Shown piece after piece: positions 1-11,688 of a stretch of 64,000 nucleotides of DNA. The DNA lies in the NCBI RefSeq assembly GCF_000237925.1, contig NC_031500.1:17633753-17697752 (forward strand). The letters run 5' to 3'. Both the position numbers and the translations under genes were made by a program. The first letter of the stretch is position 1, and every line of letters starts with the position of its first letter. The stretch comes from Schistosoma mansoni (taxonomy: Eukaryota > Platyhelminthes > Trematoda > Strigeidida > Schistosomatidae). Under the pieces are notes generated by a model, which saw nothing but the letters and a program-made list of their open reading frames with translations, did no database searches and was not told where the DNA came from.

Positions 1-267
1 GATATTTTGTTTATATTTTCGAAATAAATTCTCAGCGTAAGTGAAATAGCATCTGTTATGACTGTCGAAAATGACTTACAGCACATCACTTGACAAATTT
101 TCTGTCTTGTAACTAGATAACTACGCCTCTCTATTCTCACTACTGATGACTGAGACATAGATATTGTTGGATGAAGCAACTGTCAAGTTCAAAAATCACA
201 AATGACCTTGATGGGGACTCGATCCATCCTCGATTAGCAGGTACATAGTGCTTACTACCCAAATATC

Positions 268-3200
268 ATGAATAAAACCTTAATCCTCGGTTTGAGGCAC
301 TATGTCACATTAAATGCAGTTTTTCCAAATTTTTATGCTCATCGGACTAAATTATCTCCTATCTGTAGAAATGACTCGAAATTCCATTCGGTTCGTTGCA
401 ACCAGATACAATACTCTCCATTCTCAAAAGTTTCACACCCTCCTAACTTTTTCAAAAGTCCTATCAGCTTGACAACTTATGCAAAGTTTTCTACCCAATC
501 GGAGAACAATAGTCCATCAAATGTGAACGAAAACAATGAAAATGACTTGGAAAAAAGGAAATCTAGTCTAATAAAAAGATTCAAGGATGCCTATGCAATT
601 TACGGGAAGGTTGTTCTGGTGATCCATGGTGTGACTTCATGTTTGTGGTTCGGACTGTTTTATTCACTGGCTTGCACGTAAGATATTTTTTTCCTTATCA
701 CTCATATAATAACGAGTATCTCCATCAGCCTACGACTAGGATAAACTATGTTGAGTCATAGAGCTGCTCATCATTTGTTACGATTTTTACAAGTTATGGA
801 GCTCCGTTTCTTTGACTGATATGATTTATCTAATTGTACGCCTTATCTACATGTCTATCTGAAATATGAAAACTTATTAGTACTTGAAACAACTAGTTTA
901 CCCCTCAGTAAGGATAATACACTTCTTGAAAAACTAAGAATGCTGTGGACGCCTAAAGTTATGTGGCATCAGTTGCAGATGAGTAGTTACTCAACTTTTC
1001 CATCTATTTCATATTGACTAATCTTGAGTCAGTTCCCTTTATGTACCAACTATCTTCCATGCAACTTTGTTCATTAAAGGTAATAGGTTAAAGTGTTGCG
1101 TCAGGTCAATTTTCTACGCTCAATGTTCCGATTCTTTCGTTAAAATGAGTTGAGGATTATTAGATAAGTTTCGAAATAAAAATTGATTTTTTTCTAGACA
1201 CAAATAACACTATACAGAGCTTTTCAAAGTATATAAATTAATTGATTCGTAATCATCATTTACTACCAAATCCGTAGTATGATGTGAGCAACAATAGGTA
1301 CAAACACGGGAAACTGGTACATCCAATGCTTAGCCATTTGAGAATGGCAGTCTAATTTATCTTAGATATGAGAAACACATCTTTGACTTGGATTGATCAC
1401 TAGTCGCTTCAAACCACAGATAAATTAACACTTGAAATTTTCAATTAAGTACTAAGGGTCTACCCTACTGATAAAATTTAGTATTCTAGCCGTTGTAAGC
1501 AGCGATGCGAACATGTTCCGAATGCGATTCCCTCCAAATGCAAAATGTGGCTTTATAACTGGTTTTTGTAGCTACCCAGTGTGACAAATCACTTAACTAC
1601 TCCAGTTTTGTCTATTGTAACATTAAGTGCTTCAGTTGACTCAGTCGGTATCGGTTTACAACTTAATCCACTTATTTTTCCGTGATGTAATCTCCCCATC
1701 TCGTTCCCGTCTTTTATTATAACTCATTTATTTTGTAAGACGAGACCTTTAGATTAGTCAGCTTCAGTGTAGGACCAGTCACATGTATGCATCGTTCGAA
1801 GTTGCCACACCTCATTAGCACAACAAGATGATCACGAAAATCATCGAAGTAGTTACTTCAATGGCAGTAATATATAAAAAAAAGATTGTGTATAAGGATA
1901 TGGTACAAGAAGAAAGAATTCAGTCAGTCAGACTTAGTTCGTAGAAAGAAAGGTATAAAGCAATTTNNNNNNNNNNNNNNNNNNNNNNNNNNNNNNNNNN
2001 NNNNNNNNNNNNNNNNNNNNNNNNNNNNNNNNNNNNNNNNNNNNNNNNNNNNNNNNNNNNNNNNNNNNNNNNNNNNNNNNNNNNNNNNNNNNNNNNNNNN
2101 NNNNNNNNNNNNNNNNNNNNNNNNNNNNNNNNNNNNNNNNNNNNNNNNNNNNNNNNNNNNNNNNNNGGATTGCGTTTCGTTCTGGATCTAGTGTTGATGA
2201 ACAAGTTACTGGCTAACTGAATTCAATAAATCAGAGGACAACGTATTAGCACTTGAAGCTAAAGATACTGATTTTTGTCACAATGTCAAAACCAGCACTG
2301 AAATCTAGATTAGTCCAACTAACGAGTCCCAAGAAAGATGAAACGTGTCTTGTATCCCACACAGTCCAAATATAATAAATGTCAAGTTTATTGTAAGCAA
2401 AGATGGATAGTGAGTAGCAGTGGAATCCAGGAATCATGTTTCGTCCTATTTGGGACTCGTCAGCTGGATGTACCTGCATCTCAGAGTTGATGTTCACTCT
2501 GGGACTCGAACCCAGTACCTTTCGCTTCAAACGCCATTGCGTTATCCACTTAGCTACTGAGTCCTGATAGCCACTTGCATGATCATTCGGGTGAAGTTTG
2601 AATTCATTTGGTATTGTTTGTTTGAATCTTCCCATTGATGTCTAGGACTGCAATTGATCAGTCTCTTATTGGCATATGTGCATACTGTGCGTATTGCCTC
2701 AATTGCCTACCAGTTTTGATGTTTAAAGCCTCGGTGTATTTCATAGCATGGGATTAATAAGCCGGAAATGGTATTTCAAAAGTCTCAATCGTTAAAAGTA
2801 AAATTTGTAGATAATGACGTCATTAAGAAGTATAGATAAAACGAGTGAAATGAGGAAGATCATCAACGAACAAAAGAGTATTTGTTTGTTTGGTAGGCAT
2901 GTAGGTGAGAAGCACAACTATATTTCATGAAAGATATTTTGACTGGTGCAAATGACAAACTCGGTTATCTATTCTCTGAATACGTGGCTTACACTGAGTC
3001 ACGAAGTGTCAGAAAACTTAATTTTTCTACTCATTGGAGTATTACAAATATATTACTTTTATTCATAAACTTCTTATTGCTTTTGAGAAACGTCTCGAGT
3101 GGTAGAACTTAAGGTAATGATAAGCGCCCCAATCTGTAAGACTCCTTGATATATAGGTTTAAACACCACGTCAAATCAGCAGCTGTCAACTGGGTGTTCA

Positions 3201-4176
3201 TCCTCAGATTCATTCTCTGTAAAGTAGTGTTGATAAATACATGATAATATACTTGATCTAATTATAGACTTTTAAAGCTTTAAATTCCTCGATTTGTATT
3301 TTTAAATTTATATCACCTATTCATATCTGTGTCCTTACGCACCTAATATGACGAATCATTTAGAATAAACAATATTTTAGGTCCTGATAGTTACCTATTT
3401 AGGTTTTATGAGAGTTGCATAAACTTTAGAAGCTCAAGGCACATTCGTAAGGGACAAACTATAATAATCCATCCTTTGGCATGAGTTAGTAGAGGCTTGA
3501 AGTCATATTACAGTTTGATCAACAACATTCACTGTCAGATATTAAAGGGTGGGCATACCAGTCGACCCGAAACTTATTAGATTCTGTTGATCTGTAAGCC
3601 ATCTATAACTGTTTGTCCTAAACTACAATTCTAGTTTAAGGTCTAAAGATAAAGATAACTACGGTTTCAATATCAATGCGTCACTTTTTCAAACTCCACT
3701 TGACGTATTATGGTTTATGTAACTGGATGAAACCTGTAACCTTTACATAACAAATACATCACCAATACAAGAACTGAACCTTTTATTTAGCTAGTTAGAT
3801 TGATATTACAAATAAAAAACCCTCGTTTTGCACTGCTTTTGATTACAGTGGGATCAATTTGTTGGATATTCTTCAAAGTCTCAATGCACCTGAATGGCTA
3901 AGTAAACCCCTCCATTTAGGTGGGGGTACTGTGAATACTCTGGCTACAGCCATTGTATTCTACAAACTGATGGTACCGTTCCGCTACGGTTTAACACTCA
4001 TATTAACCAGGTATCTAGTACGTTACCTTCGATTGAAAGGAAAAGCACCACAAGTACAAGAAAATGATCGTCTACGAAACCTAGCTAAAGAAGGAGCAGA
4101 AATTTCACGAGAACGACTCAAAGCACGCATGGCTAGAAGCAGAAGAAATGTACTCATGAAGAGGAATCAACGATGA
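268..4176 (+). CDS. FAM210A: FAM210A-like mitochondrial membrane protein (DUF1279), two exons
   Basis: Exon 1 is 268-677 and exon 2 is 3849-4176. The donor is AC|GTAAG, the acceptor is TTACAG|T, and the split Thr codon keeps frame, giving 245 residues. Residues 1-75 are basic and Ser-rich with few acids, like a mitochondrial presequence. Residues 112-136 (YGKVVLVIHGVTSCLWFGL and on) form the DUF1279 signature and first membrane segment. Residues 168-195 (LATAIVFYKLMVPFRYGLTL) form the second hydrophobic stretch with the family's P-x-RY motif. The C-terminus (200-245) is a charged, probably coiled-coil tail. The HxxTSxxWFGxFY pattern is closer to vertebrate FAM210A than FAM210B. An in-frame TAG at 235-237 supports ATG 268 as the first Met, unless a further 5' exon exists. 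Family knowledge: FAM210 proteins are mitochondrial inner-membrane proteins tied to mitochondrial translation. The exact role here is inferred. Confidence 0.92.
1744..1966 (-). mobile_element. RTE-clade LINE 3' tail
   Basis: Matches the 3' untranslated tail of the RTE copies at 12.1, 31.7 and 41.6 kb: a run through tgcatcg, aagttgccacacctca and caacaagatga, then tatataaa and ggatatagtac. It reads in the minus orientation and is cut by the N gap at 1967. Confidence 0.75.
1967..2166. other. Assembly gap (200 N)
   Basis: Exactly 200 N, the same size as the second gap, so the length is probably a placeholder. It interrupts an RTE tail. Confidence 0.98.
2393..2705 (-). mobile_element. Smα-like tRNA-derived SINE with decayed hammerhead
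   Basis: On the minus strand it has a tRNA-like head: A-box-like AGTAGCTAAGTGG, then a B box GGGTTCGAGTCC near 2500-2520. A hammerhead core follows (CTGACGA at 2463-2457, stem II GTCC/GGAC, GAAA at 2442-2439). The stem I strands ATCCAG and CTGGAT are kept, but stem III is poorly paired. The right border (2610-2705) is the region shared with the 51.7-kb copy. Confidence 0.8.
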
Positions 4177-4244
4177 TTTGTACAGCGACCTTGTAAAAAG
4201 AGTACCTTTTGTAATTGTACATTCTCTTTCATTTTATACTTATC

Positions 4245-4250
4245 AATAAA
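4245..4250 (+). terminator. Polyadenylation signal of FAM210A
   Basis: AATAAA about 70 bases past the stop codon of the FAM210A-like gene. Confidence 0.7.
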
Positions 4251-4867
4251 AGGAGTAGTTTAATGAAAAACACTAAGATGAAGTTTTGAAAAGCATGAAA
4301 ACAAAATAAAACTGGGGACTATGATCTCCAGTAGTAATCCAAACGCTAAATTGTGTGGTTCCATGATTGTTTACAAATTTCTACCACTTTCAAACATAGA
4401 TATACACTTTCGTAAACTTACTGTAATTTATTGAAATTACTTTGTTTTTTTAACGAGTACCAACTATTTCTCGGTATACAGATTATGTATGATTCTGATT
4501 TGGATTAGCCATATGAAAGCGCCAAGCGAATCTTCGTTTACTTGACAACCCTATTTAGATTTTTTATATTCTTCACTGGGAATTATATGCCACTGTTGCA
4601 ATAATTTGTTTTAACGGGATATGTCACATCTTAAATCAGTTGTACTTTGGTAGAAAGTGAGAATTTTGAAAGATAAATAGGCTGACACAATCAGAACCCG
4701 GCTGTATATTTCAGCAATACACATTACTAAGAGCTGTAAAACGTACTTGACTAGTTCTTTTTTTATCCTGTTTCATATTTTTACAATATATTAATAAATT
4801 ATCAACTCATTAACCATATGCAAATTTCTATACTTTGCTTTGGAATATATCCTAAGTGCGGGGAATG

Positions 4868-4980
4868 GTGATACTAGTCAGTTGCCTAAACCGAAATAGG
4901 TGGGGCTAGGTTCGAACGTTCAACGTAGTGGCTAAAGGTCGGACGCCTGAACTACTGAGACGCTGCTTTACCTGAGCGTA
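4868..4980 (-). repeat. tRNA-like short repeat (family C)
   Basis: Reads on the minus strand as a tRNA-like block ending in a B box (GTTCGAACC), followed by ccacctatttcggttt. Related blocks lie at 29866-29960 and 38555-38650, so it is interspersed. No acceptor-stem pairing was found, so it is a SINE head rather than a tRNA gene. Confidence 0.6.
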
Positions 4981-5004
4981 TATAGAATCATGAACTACTA
5001 TACG

Positions 5005-5010
5005 TTTATT
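5005..5010 (-). terminator. Polyadenylation signal of the C7orf50 homologue
   Basis: TTTATT on the plus strand, AATAAA on the minus strand, about 100 bases beyond the stop at 5110. Confidence 0.6.
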
Positions 5011-5109
5011 TAGTAACATCATGTTGTGAATAATTTTAAAACATGATGGTGGTTGAAGCATACAAAGGATTTACTAACACTAATCATCGGAGTATTATGT
5101 AAAAATTTA

Positions 5110-8100
5110 TTAAACATCAGAAGTTTTTGATAAAACTGCCAATATTCTCTTTGCACGTTTTCTAGCAGCTGAATATTCTGTAAAGAAACAAAACAATACA
5201 GTCGGGTTAGTGAACAACCTACTTAGTCGAATATTACATTTAGCATTTATGGAAATGTGCAAGGATGAAGTTAAATTATTTTTGGTATCTTATTGTGTAG
5301 TTTTAATTCATTAATCTAAGTGAAATTCATTTCATAGCATACTAAAGAATCTATGGCCAAGTTTGATCGTGTACCAGTCAGAAAAGTTTATTTATTACCT
5401 CATGACAGTCTATAGAATTCTATTATATGGTATGATCAATCACATTCAAGCAGCAGATTTCATATATCAAACTCTGTAGTGAAGTAAAATCCATATTTGT
5501 CGACAGCTATATTAGTCAGAGACTAATGTTTATTTGTGGAAATAATAAAATGGTAATAATGTAGTAGTTATTCACAGTCTTTGTGAAGCAGTAGTTGAGT
5601 TCTAACCATCAATCAGTCTCATATTCGAAACCCTTTTTACCTAGCACTTCGATTTGAGCAGCTGGATAGTATCAGTAGTACTTCCGCAAAGTGGGCTTCA
5701 AAGCGCAATATATAAGGCCGTGCTTGGTAAGTCACATTACACTTACTGAGTCTTCAACAAAAAATATAGATGGCATATGGTGACATAGAGTGGTTCTCTT
5801 CATTATCTGGAAACATGTGGACGATTATTTAAGTTACAAACCTCATATTTGAGCTCAGCGTAGAACTGTGCGTTATGCAGGTTGCATTTGCACCTTACAG
5901 ACGATTTTCAAATAATCATTTATTCTGAATATAAGCAAATATACATAAACAGTTTGAAGGAAACCATTAGTACTTAATCAGCTATCCCACGCCGTCACTA
6001 CCTTTTTTCATCCCAGTTCGTATTCACACTTTAAGTATTTAGTCATGTTTTTGGTTTCATAACTAATAATTTGAATAAAAAAAAGTATGATACCTAAGTA
6101 ATGGATGATGTTGGACCCAACACTAAGGTGCATCGACCCAAGATGCCCCATCATATGTATGCATAATGTATTAGATAATCTTTGGAATTATTATCGACGA
6201 AACATACTTAACTTTTGCTGACCAATAATATTGTCCAGTGACATATCTCCTCTATTCACAAGTTCCGTATTTGTCTCCAACCCATCAGTTTGTTCCTCGA
6301 TTGTCTTTGAGCATTGACTTAATAAGTCCTGTCGAGCATATCCAACTAGTCCTTTAATATAGAGTTTAAATATTCGGAACTCCGAACTAGGAATCTGTTT
6401 AATTTGGATTATTTGATAGGAAACAAGAGTAAATAGAAAATTTATCAACAAAATTGGAAGTATCTATAAAAGTCAAATAAAATAATTTAACAACCGGTTA
6501 GTGCCGAAAAACGAATTTAACATGTCGCATTTTCCAGAATCTATTATGTAGACCCAAGTTTACTTTGAAGTTTCTAGAAATGACTAACACTTGAATCACT
6601 CAATATTCTCTTCGCTTTGCTACTGAATATATATATATATATAATTCAGCACTAAATTTAGATTGAAGAACTTGAGGAAAACCTACTACTTATCACAATT
6701 ACCATACTGACAGAGAGGTGAACACAATAATAGTAAGGTGTTCAGCACATTTAAAATACACTTTCGGCTACATGAGGTCTCACCCTGAGAAATTAAAGCT
6801 ACTTCTTCGATCTAAAAGCTACGAACTGGAAGTCACATTCTGAGAAGTACCTCACAGACAACTGAAACATGAGTATACCCGGGAAGAACGGGGTATTTTT
6901 TTGTTTGCCATTATAGTCTGCCACATACACATTAAACACAAACCAACTCACCATTTTTCTATCTAGTGCATTTTTTATTAACCAGGACTGAGGAAGCTTT
7001 TTAAATTTCCAGTTCTTATGATCATCATGCCACATCCTAAGATAGTTTAAAGCCTCTTCTTGTGTCTCATTGGGCGTTTTCCGTTCATTTGTTACTTGGG
7101 ATTTTCTTGCCATCCACTGTCTGCTTGCATGTTTCTTTTTCAATTGACGCTTTTTGTATTTTTTTAATTTGGAAATATTTTTGTTTTTTCGTTGTTGTTT
7201 AAAATCTTCTGGATTTTTTGGTTCAACAGATTCCTTTAAGATCGGTTTGGCAGGTTTGCGTAACTTTATCTCTGTCTACAAATAGTGGAATTTCGTCAAG
7301 AATATTAATCTAACATAATATTCTAGGTTTAAGTAATCAATTAAATACATTAAAAATCTGTTTGGAATAAAAAACATATTTCCTAGTACAATATGAGCCC
7401 AAATATATCCTTTTCGGAACTAACTAACTGAGAAAGTGCATAAAGTAATATTGTTGCAAATCGAAACTAAGCAAATTTAGATCACTTAGTCATTCGATAA
7501 ATCAGCGTGCTAACTTACATAATCTCATTGCAAATGTAATCTAGGCTTAAAACCAAGTTGATATCAGCTAGAAGTGAAGTAGATGTTCATAGAACTGTTT
7601 AGAGTCGGATCCACTCATAATATTCGAAAAATTCACTTCCGTTTTTTAACGGTCAAAGAATCCTTTTACTCCACACAGTGTGGTCAATATTGTTCAAGCC
7701 CAGTCGAACTTGAAATTAACTGTTGACCGACTCACTGAAAACCGTGAAGAGTTGGCTCCGCTTAAAACGCACAATTAAATGCCGAGTAGATTCGCTAATA
7801 CCTCAACAAAACGCTTGGATTACAATTAATGGGTTTCGGCAACCTTACGACCTGTTGGTCAATTTAGACAGACTGCTAAGGCATTAAATAGAGTCAGGAC
7901 GTACTATATCGATCCAAGCGGCATATCCACCAGATAAGTTTTGTTATCTATCTCAGCCCTTGAAAGTAAGAATCAATAAGTCATCAAAATAATGTGAGAA
8001 TGACATGGTGCCTATAAACAATTTGTCAGAAGCATTTTGAAGCTCAAGCTACTGAAACTCAACTAAACCGAATATCCTTAACCATCGAATGATATCAGTA

Positions 8101-9153
8101 TCTGGCTTGGACGACCTAATATCTGTTTTCAAAGATTAAGGTCAAAAAATAACACTGCATTAATCAAACAGATATCGGATATGCTCATTATCAAACCGTA
8201 TATTCATTAGCGATTATTCCTAAAATTATAACAGTATTATATTATGAGAGAGCGGTAAAAAAGCTCATTTATGATAAGCACATAAAGTTTCATTCAGGCT
8301 TCAATGAATTTCTCAACTCTACGACTTCAATCAGGTGATTAGATACCATTACGAATGGTTGTTGCTTGCGAATTTCGAAGACTGTTTGGACATGGATAAC
8401 ATACGGAATTGTTTATTTAAGGTGTAGAATCTTGAAAACCTCTTCCAAAAACACTCCATTGGATTGATGAGTAGTTAACGAGGTTTACCAACCTTGTCAC
8501 TTTACTCCACGTTATATATTTAATTAAGGTACTACACCTTAAGGCAAAAAAGATGTGGCAACAAATGCTTTACATAATTTTTAGAATTCGAGAAGACCGG
8601 AATATGAGATGGTATCGAAATATTAACTCGTTATAAGAACGATAAATAGATAGTCTTATTCAGCAGACAAAAATTTGGAACAAATTTCGTTTATACACTC
8701 TCTTGAAAAATATATACTAGATAAGGCATTTGGCATCACGTGCATCCCATTCTCTCATAAGACAGATAAGCTAAATACAGTAAGACGGATGGATTGTAGG
8801 TGACACAATGATACTATAATATCTATGTTTGTAGGGAAACGTCGAAGTCCTAAACACAAAACCACGGTAATTTTTAGAAGCTTGATACTAAGGCCGATAA
8901 CCAGTCAATAAATACATTGATGAAATAAATCTAATTTACCATCCAACCAGAAAAACCAAAAAATTAGGTCAAGGGACAAGACAATCAAACCAGATACGAT
9001 GGGACGTGCCGACAACAACCAACAAATTTTATCGCTGAAAAATAAGCTGTCAGATTTGATCAGTGTTGTTCTTTTTAATACATTTCATTGCATGATGACT
9101 AAAACCTAACTTCATTCTTCCAATAAACTTACTTTTCTCATCAACCAATGCAT
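5110..9153 (-). CDS. C7orf50: C7orf50 homologue (DUF2373), nucleolar-type basic protein
   Basis: Minus-strand exons are 7275-6952 (108 codons), 6394-6208 (62 codons plus one base) and 5177-5110 (ends in TAA). All three junctions have GT/AG and agree in phase. The 7275 exon starts in phase 0 after an AG. A candidate first exon is 9153-9133, encoding MHWLMRK before a perfect GTAAGT, which would give 199 residues; this exon is the uncertain part. The protein has a Lys-rich N-terminal half (around residues 8-60). The DUF2373 core follows: EEALNYLRMWHDDHKNWKF, QSWLIKN, then FRIFKLYIKGLVGYAR, as in human ALDYL..WxxxHKNWRFxKxRQTWLL and LLAYLEGLxGRAR. The tail RAKRILAVLS mirrors human RIRQVLQLLS. Human C7orf50 is a nucleolar/RNA-associated protein of unclear activity, so no reaction is assigned. 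The introns hold no recognised transposons. Confidence 0.86.
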
Positions 9154-10699
9154 ATAACCATTCTAAATATTCTTGCAGTGTTCAGGTAGTTATTTTATGA
9201 GCTTTAATCTCTTTGGAATAAGTCATCACATGTTAATCATGTGGCAAGAGCTTTAAGTGATAAACCAACTAGTTTCAGTTTGTCGCTTTCCTGTCCATTT
9301 ATTGGGAGTAGGGTGGAAACATTCCTAGTAAATCCAGCTATTAGGTTTACTTGGAGTTGCGATATCGACTATATCCTATCAACACATTTTATCTGCTGGA
9401 CGGGATTTTACTGATTCAATTAAACAACCGTAAATTTGCTTACCGACAATTGAAACACTTATTAAATTACAGCATAGCTTACGTTACGGTGAATGACTAA
9501 ACATACTCGGATCTTCTCGATATATCAGGAATACTCCATACAGTCATGATTCAAGATATTTTTTTACCAAAGTTCTGTTCGACAACCATTAACGTGTGGT
9601 GGTATTTAGTTACACGAGATCAGTAACTTTTCAAACTGGTATCTTTTGCAAAGTGAAGGGGTGTTTCGCTAAAAAAAATTATGATGGTTAGGATGTTGGT
9701 TGTAGCGTTAAATAGTAATGCTGAGAAGGATATTAATCGAGTTGTCCGAGTGTTCCTTCAATATTACGGTTGACAGATGTCTGCTAGATCAGTATGCTTA
9801 GGACTTTATCTTCTTCAGGCATCATCAAATGGTTCCTGGTATTATAAGTTGAATGAATTCATCAGAGTAGAAATAAGATATCCAAAACATTTGTTTACTG
9901 AGCCTTACGACAAATCTATCAGTGACATTTTGTTACTATTATCCTTAAATGAATATTGATCCAACCAATTATTGTACTAGACTTCTTAGAAGTGAAGGTG
10001 TACAATGAAGCTATAATACTGTGAAATATTGATCCACTATAAGTTAAAGACTTTATTGAATGAAGTACGAACTGTATAACTATATAGAAGCATTCTACAT
10101 CGACATATCACAAAATGATAAGCTTACATTGAATACAAAGTGTGGATGAGTATCTCACATAGAGAATAGTACTAAACGAATGTTATGACAATTAACGTGG
10201 TAGGCGTAAATTCACTGATAATTAGATAACAAAAAGGTAGCAATATATACATTTAACCACAAAGGGAGAAAAAAAAGTCAAAAATCTTCGTCCATAGAGG
10301 TCTATATATTATTAAACTTTTTGTACAAAAAGAAAGATTGATAACAATTGAATAGTGAAACACTAATTACAAATAGACTTTTTATGGAAAATTTAATAAT
10401 AATAGCGATTAAGTGCAATCCGAGAACTATCTAGACAATTACAATAAGTGAATGTGACAAAATTTCAGGTTAGTAGGATGGATGTTTAACAATGCAATCT
10501 TCAGATAATTCAACTTTACACATTTTCAGGAGTGCTTCGAAAGCTAAATTCTAATGAGCAATTTAATGGGACTTGACATTGAAGAACGAATATCAATCTA
10601 TATATGAAACACAGGAAATAGGTAGGAAACAATGCAAACTTAGTACCATTTTTCCAAAGAGAAGCTAAAGAAAAAAACCTGCAACCTACCGAGAGAAGC
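7276..10699. other. Intron and intergenic DNA, no recognised gene
   Basis: Apart from the candidate 21-base first exon at 9153-9133, I see only AT-rich unique-looking sequence. The 60-codon open frame at 9777-9959 has no motif, splice context or similarity I recognise. Confidence 0.5.
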
Positions 10700-11465
10700 T
10701 AAGGGTAAAGCGTACAATAAACATTTTATGATCTAACAATTTTTGTAAGAATATTATTAAAAATATATCAAAACGAAACGATCCATCTTTAAACAAAAAT
10801 TCTAGTGAAACATACTAGACTGGTATAGTAGTTTTACCTTACTGCCACAGTAAGACAAAAACAATTACAACTCATCTTGAGAATTCACACAATTAAAGCT
10901 CTATATAAAACAATCAACAGTTTCCAAAATGCTTTCGTTTGAATTAAGGGAAAGATACCGTTTACATTCACACAAAACTGTGTCTACTGAGATAGGTTTT
11001 ATATTGAAGAACGTTCTAAAGAAACTTGAACGTGTGCCACGGAACACCCAACACACACTAAAGGACCTCTTAATAATTCTGTACAGCTAAAAGCCTACAA
11101 ATTAAATCGACAATAGTAGTATATGCTATTCCCAATAACCACCAAGTCGATATTAAAAATATTACAATAATTCAGATAGGTCGTTCCAACTACAAACATA
11201 AGTGAGTACCCGAAGCGTTGCATACAATACTAAATCCTCCTCCCCTCAATAGAAAAGAAAGCCTGATATTCATCCAACTGTTTATCCAAACAACTACATT
11301 TGACTCGTCATTTCGCACAAAAGTAACACACACACACAATCCTCCATATTACAAATTCACATTCTTCATACCAACCATCGTACATACAAATACACAGTGA
11401 TAACTCATACAGAATCATGTTGACTGAAAAATTAATATAATGAGATCTATGTTGATTTTGACTAG
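10700..11465 (-). repeat. Left copy of a ~760-bp inverted duplication
   Basis: The reverse complement closely matches 63165-63950, with small indels. It starts about 220 bases past the ferredoxin stop codon and reads in the ferredoxin sense direction, so it may be 3' UTR-derived. It includes the perfect hairpin CTTACTG-nnn-CAGTAAG (10838-10854), kept in both copies. Confidence 0.85.
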
Positions 11466-11688
11466 ACTTAAAATGTCTACCCCATTTCTATTTTTTCGAT
11501 CTATTTATTCATTCACTCTGAAGAAGTGCCCTACAGTAAGTCACGAAAAGTCAAGAATTCAGACTTTTAATTATTGAGATAATAACAATGTATTATGATT
11601 ATATTAGCACCGTTAAACCCAATGCTCAATTTATATGAAATCACAAAGTTCAACTCTGGTATTAACACCACAGAATACTTACATTATC

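Larger units (their letters stand above)
678..3848 (+). other. FAM210A intron (3.2 kb)
   Basis: A phase-2 intron between the two exons. It contains an RTE tail (1744-1966), a 200-N gap and an antisense Smα-like SINE (2393-2705). I see no further coding exon. The small open frame at 2927-3112 has no recognisable similarity or splice context. Confidence 0.85.

Noticed and set aside
1886-2204. Open frames on both strands through the first N block
   Set aside because: They are open only because N codons were translated as X; no real coding evidence.
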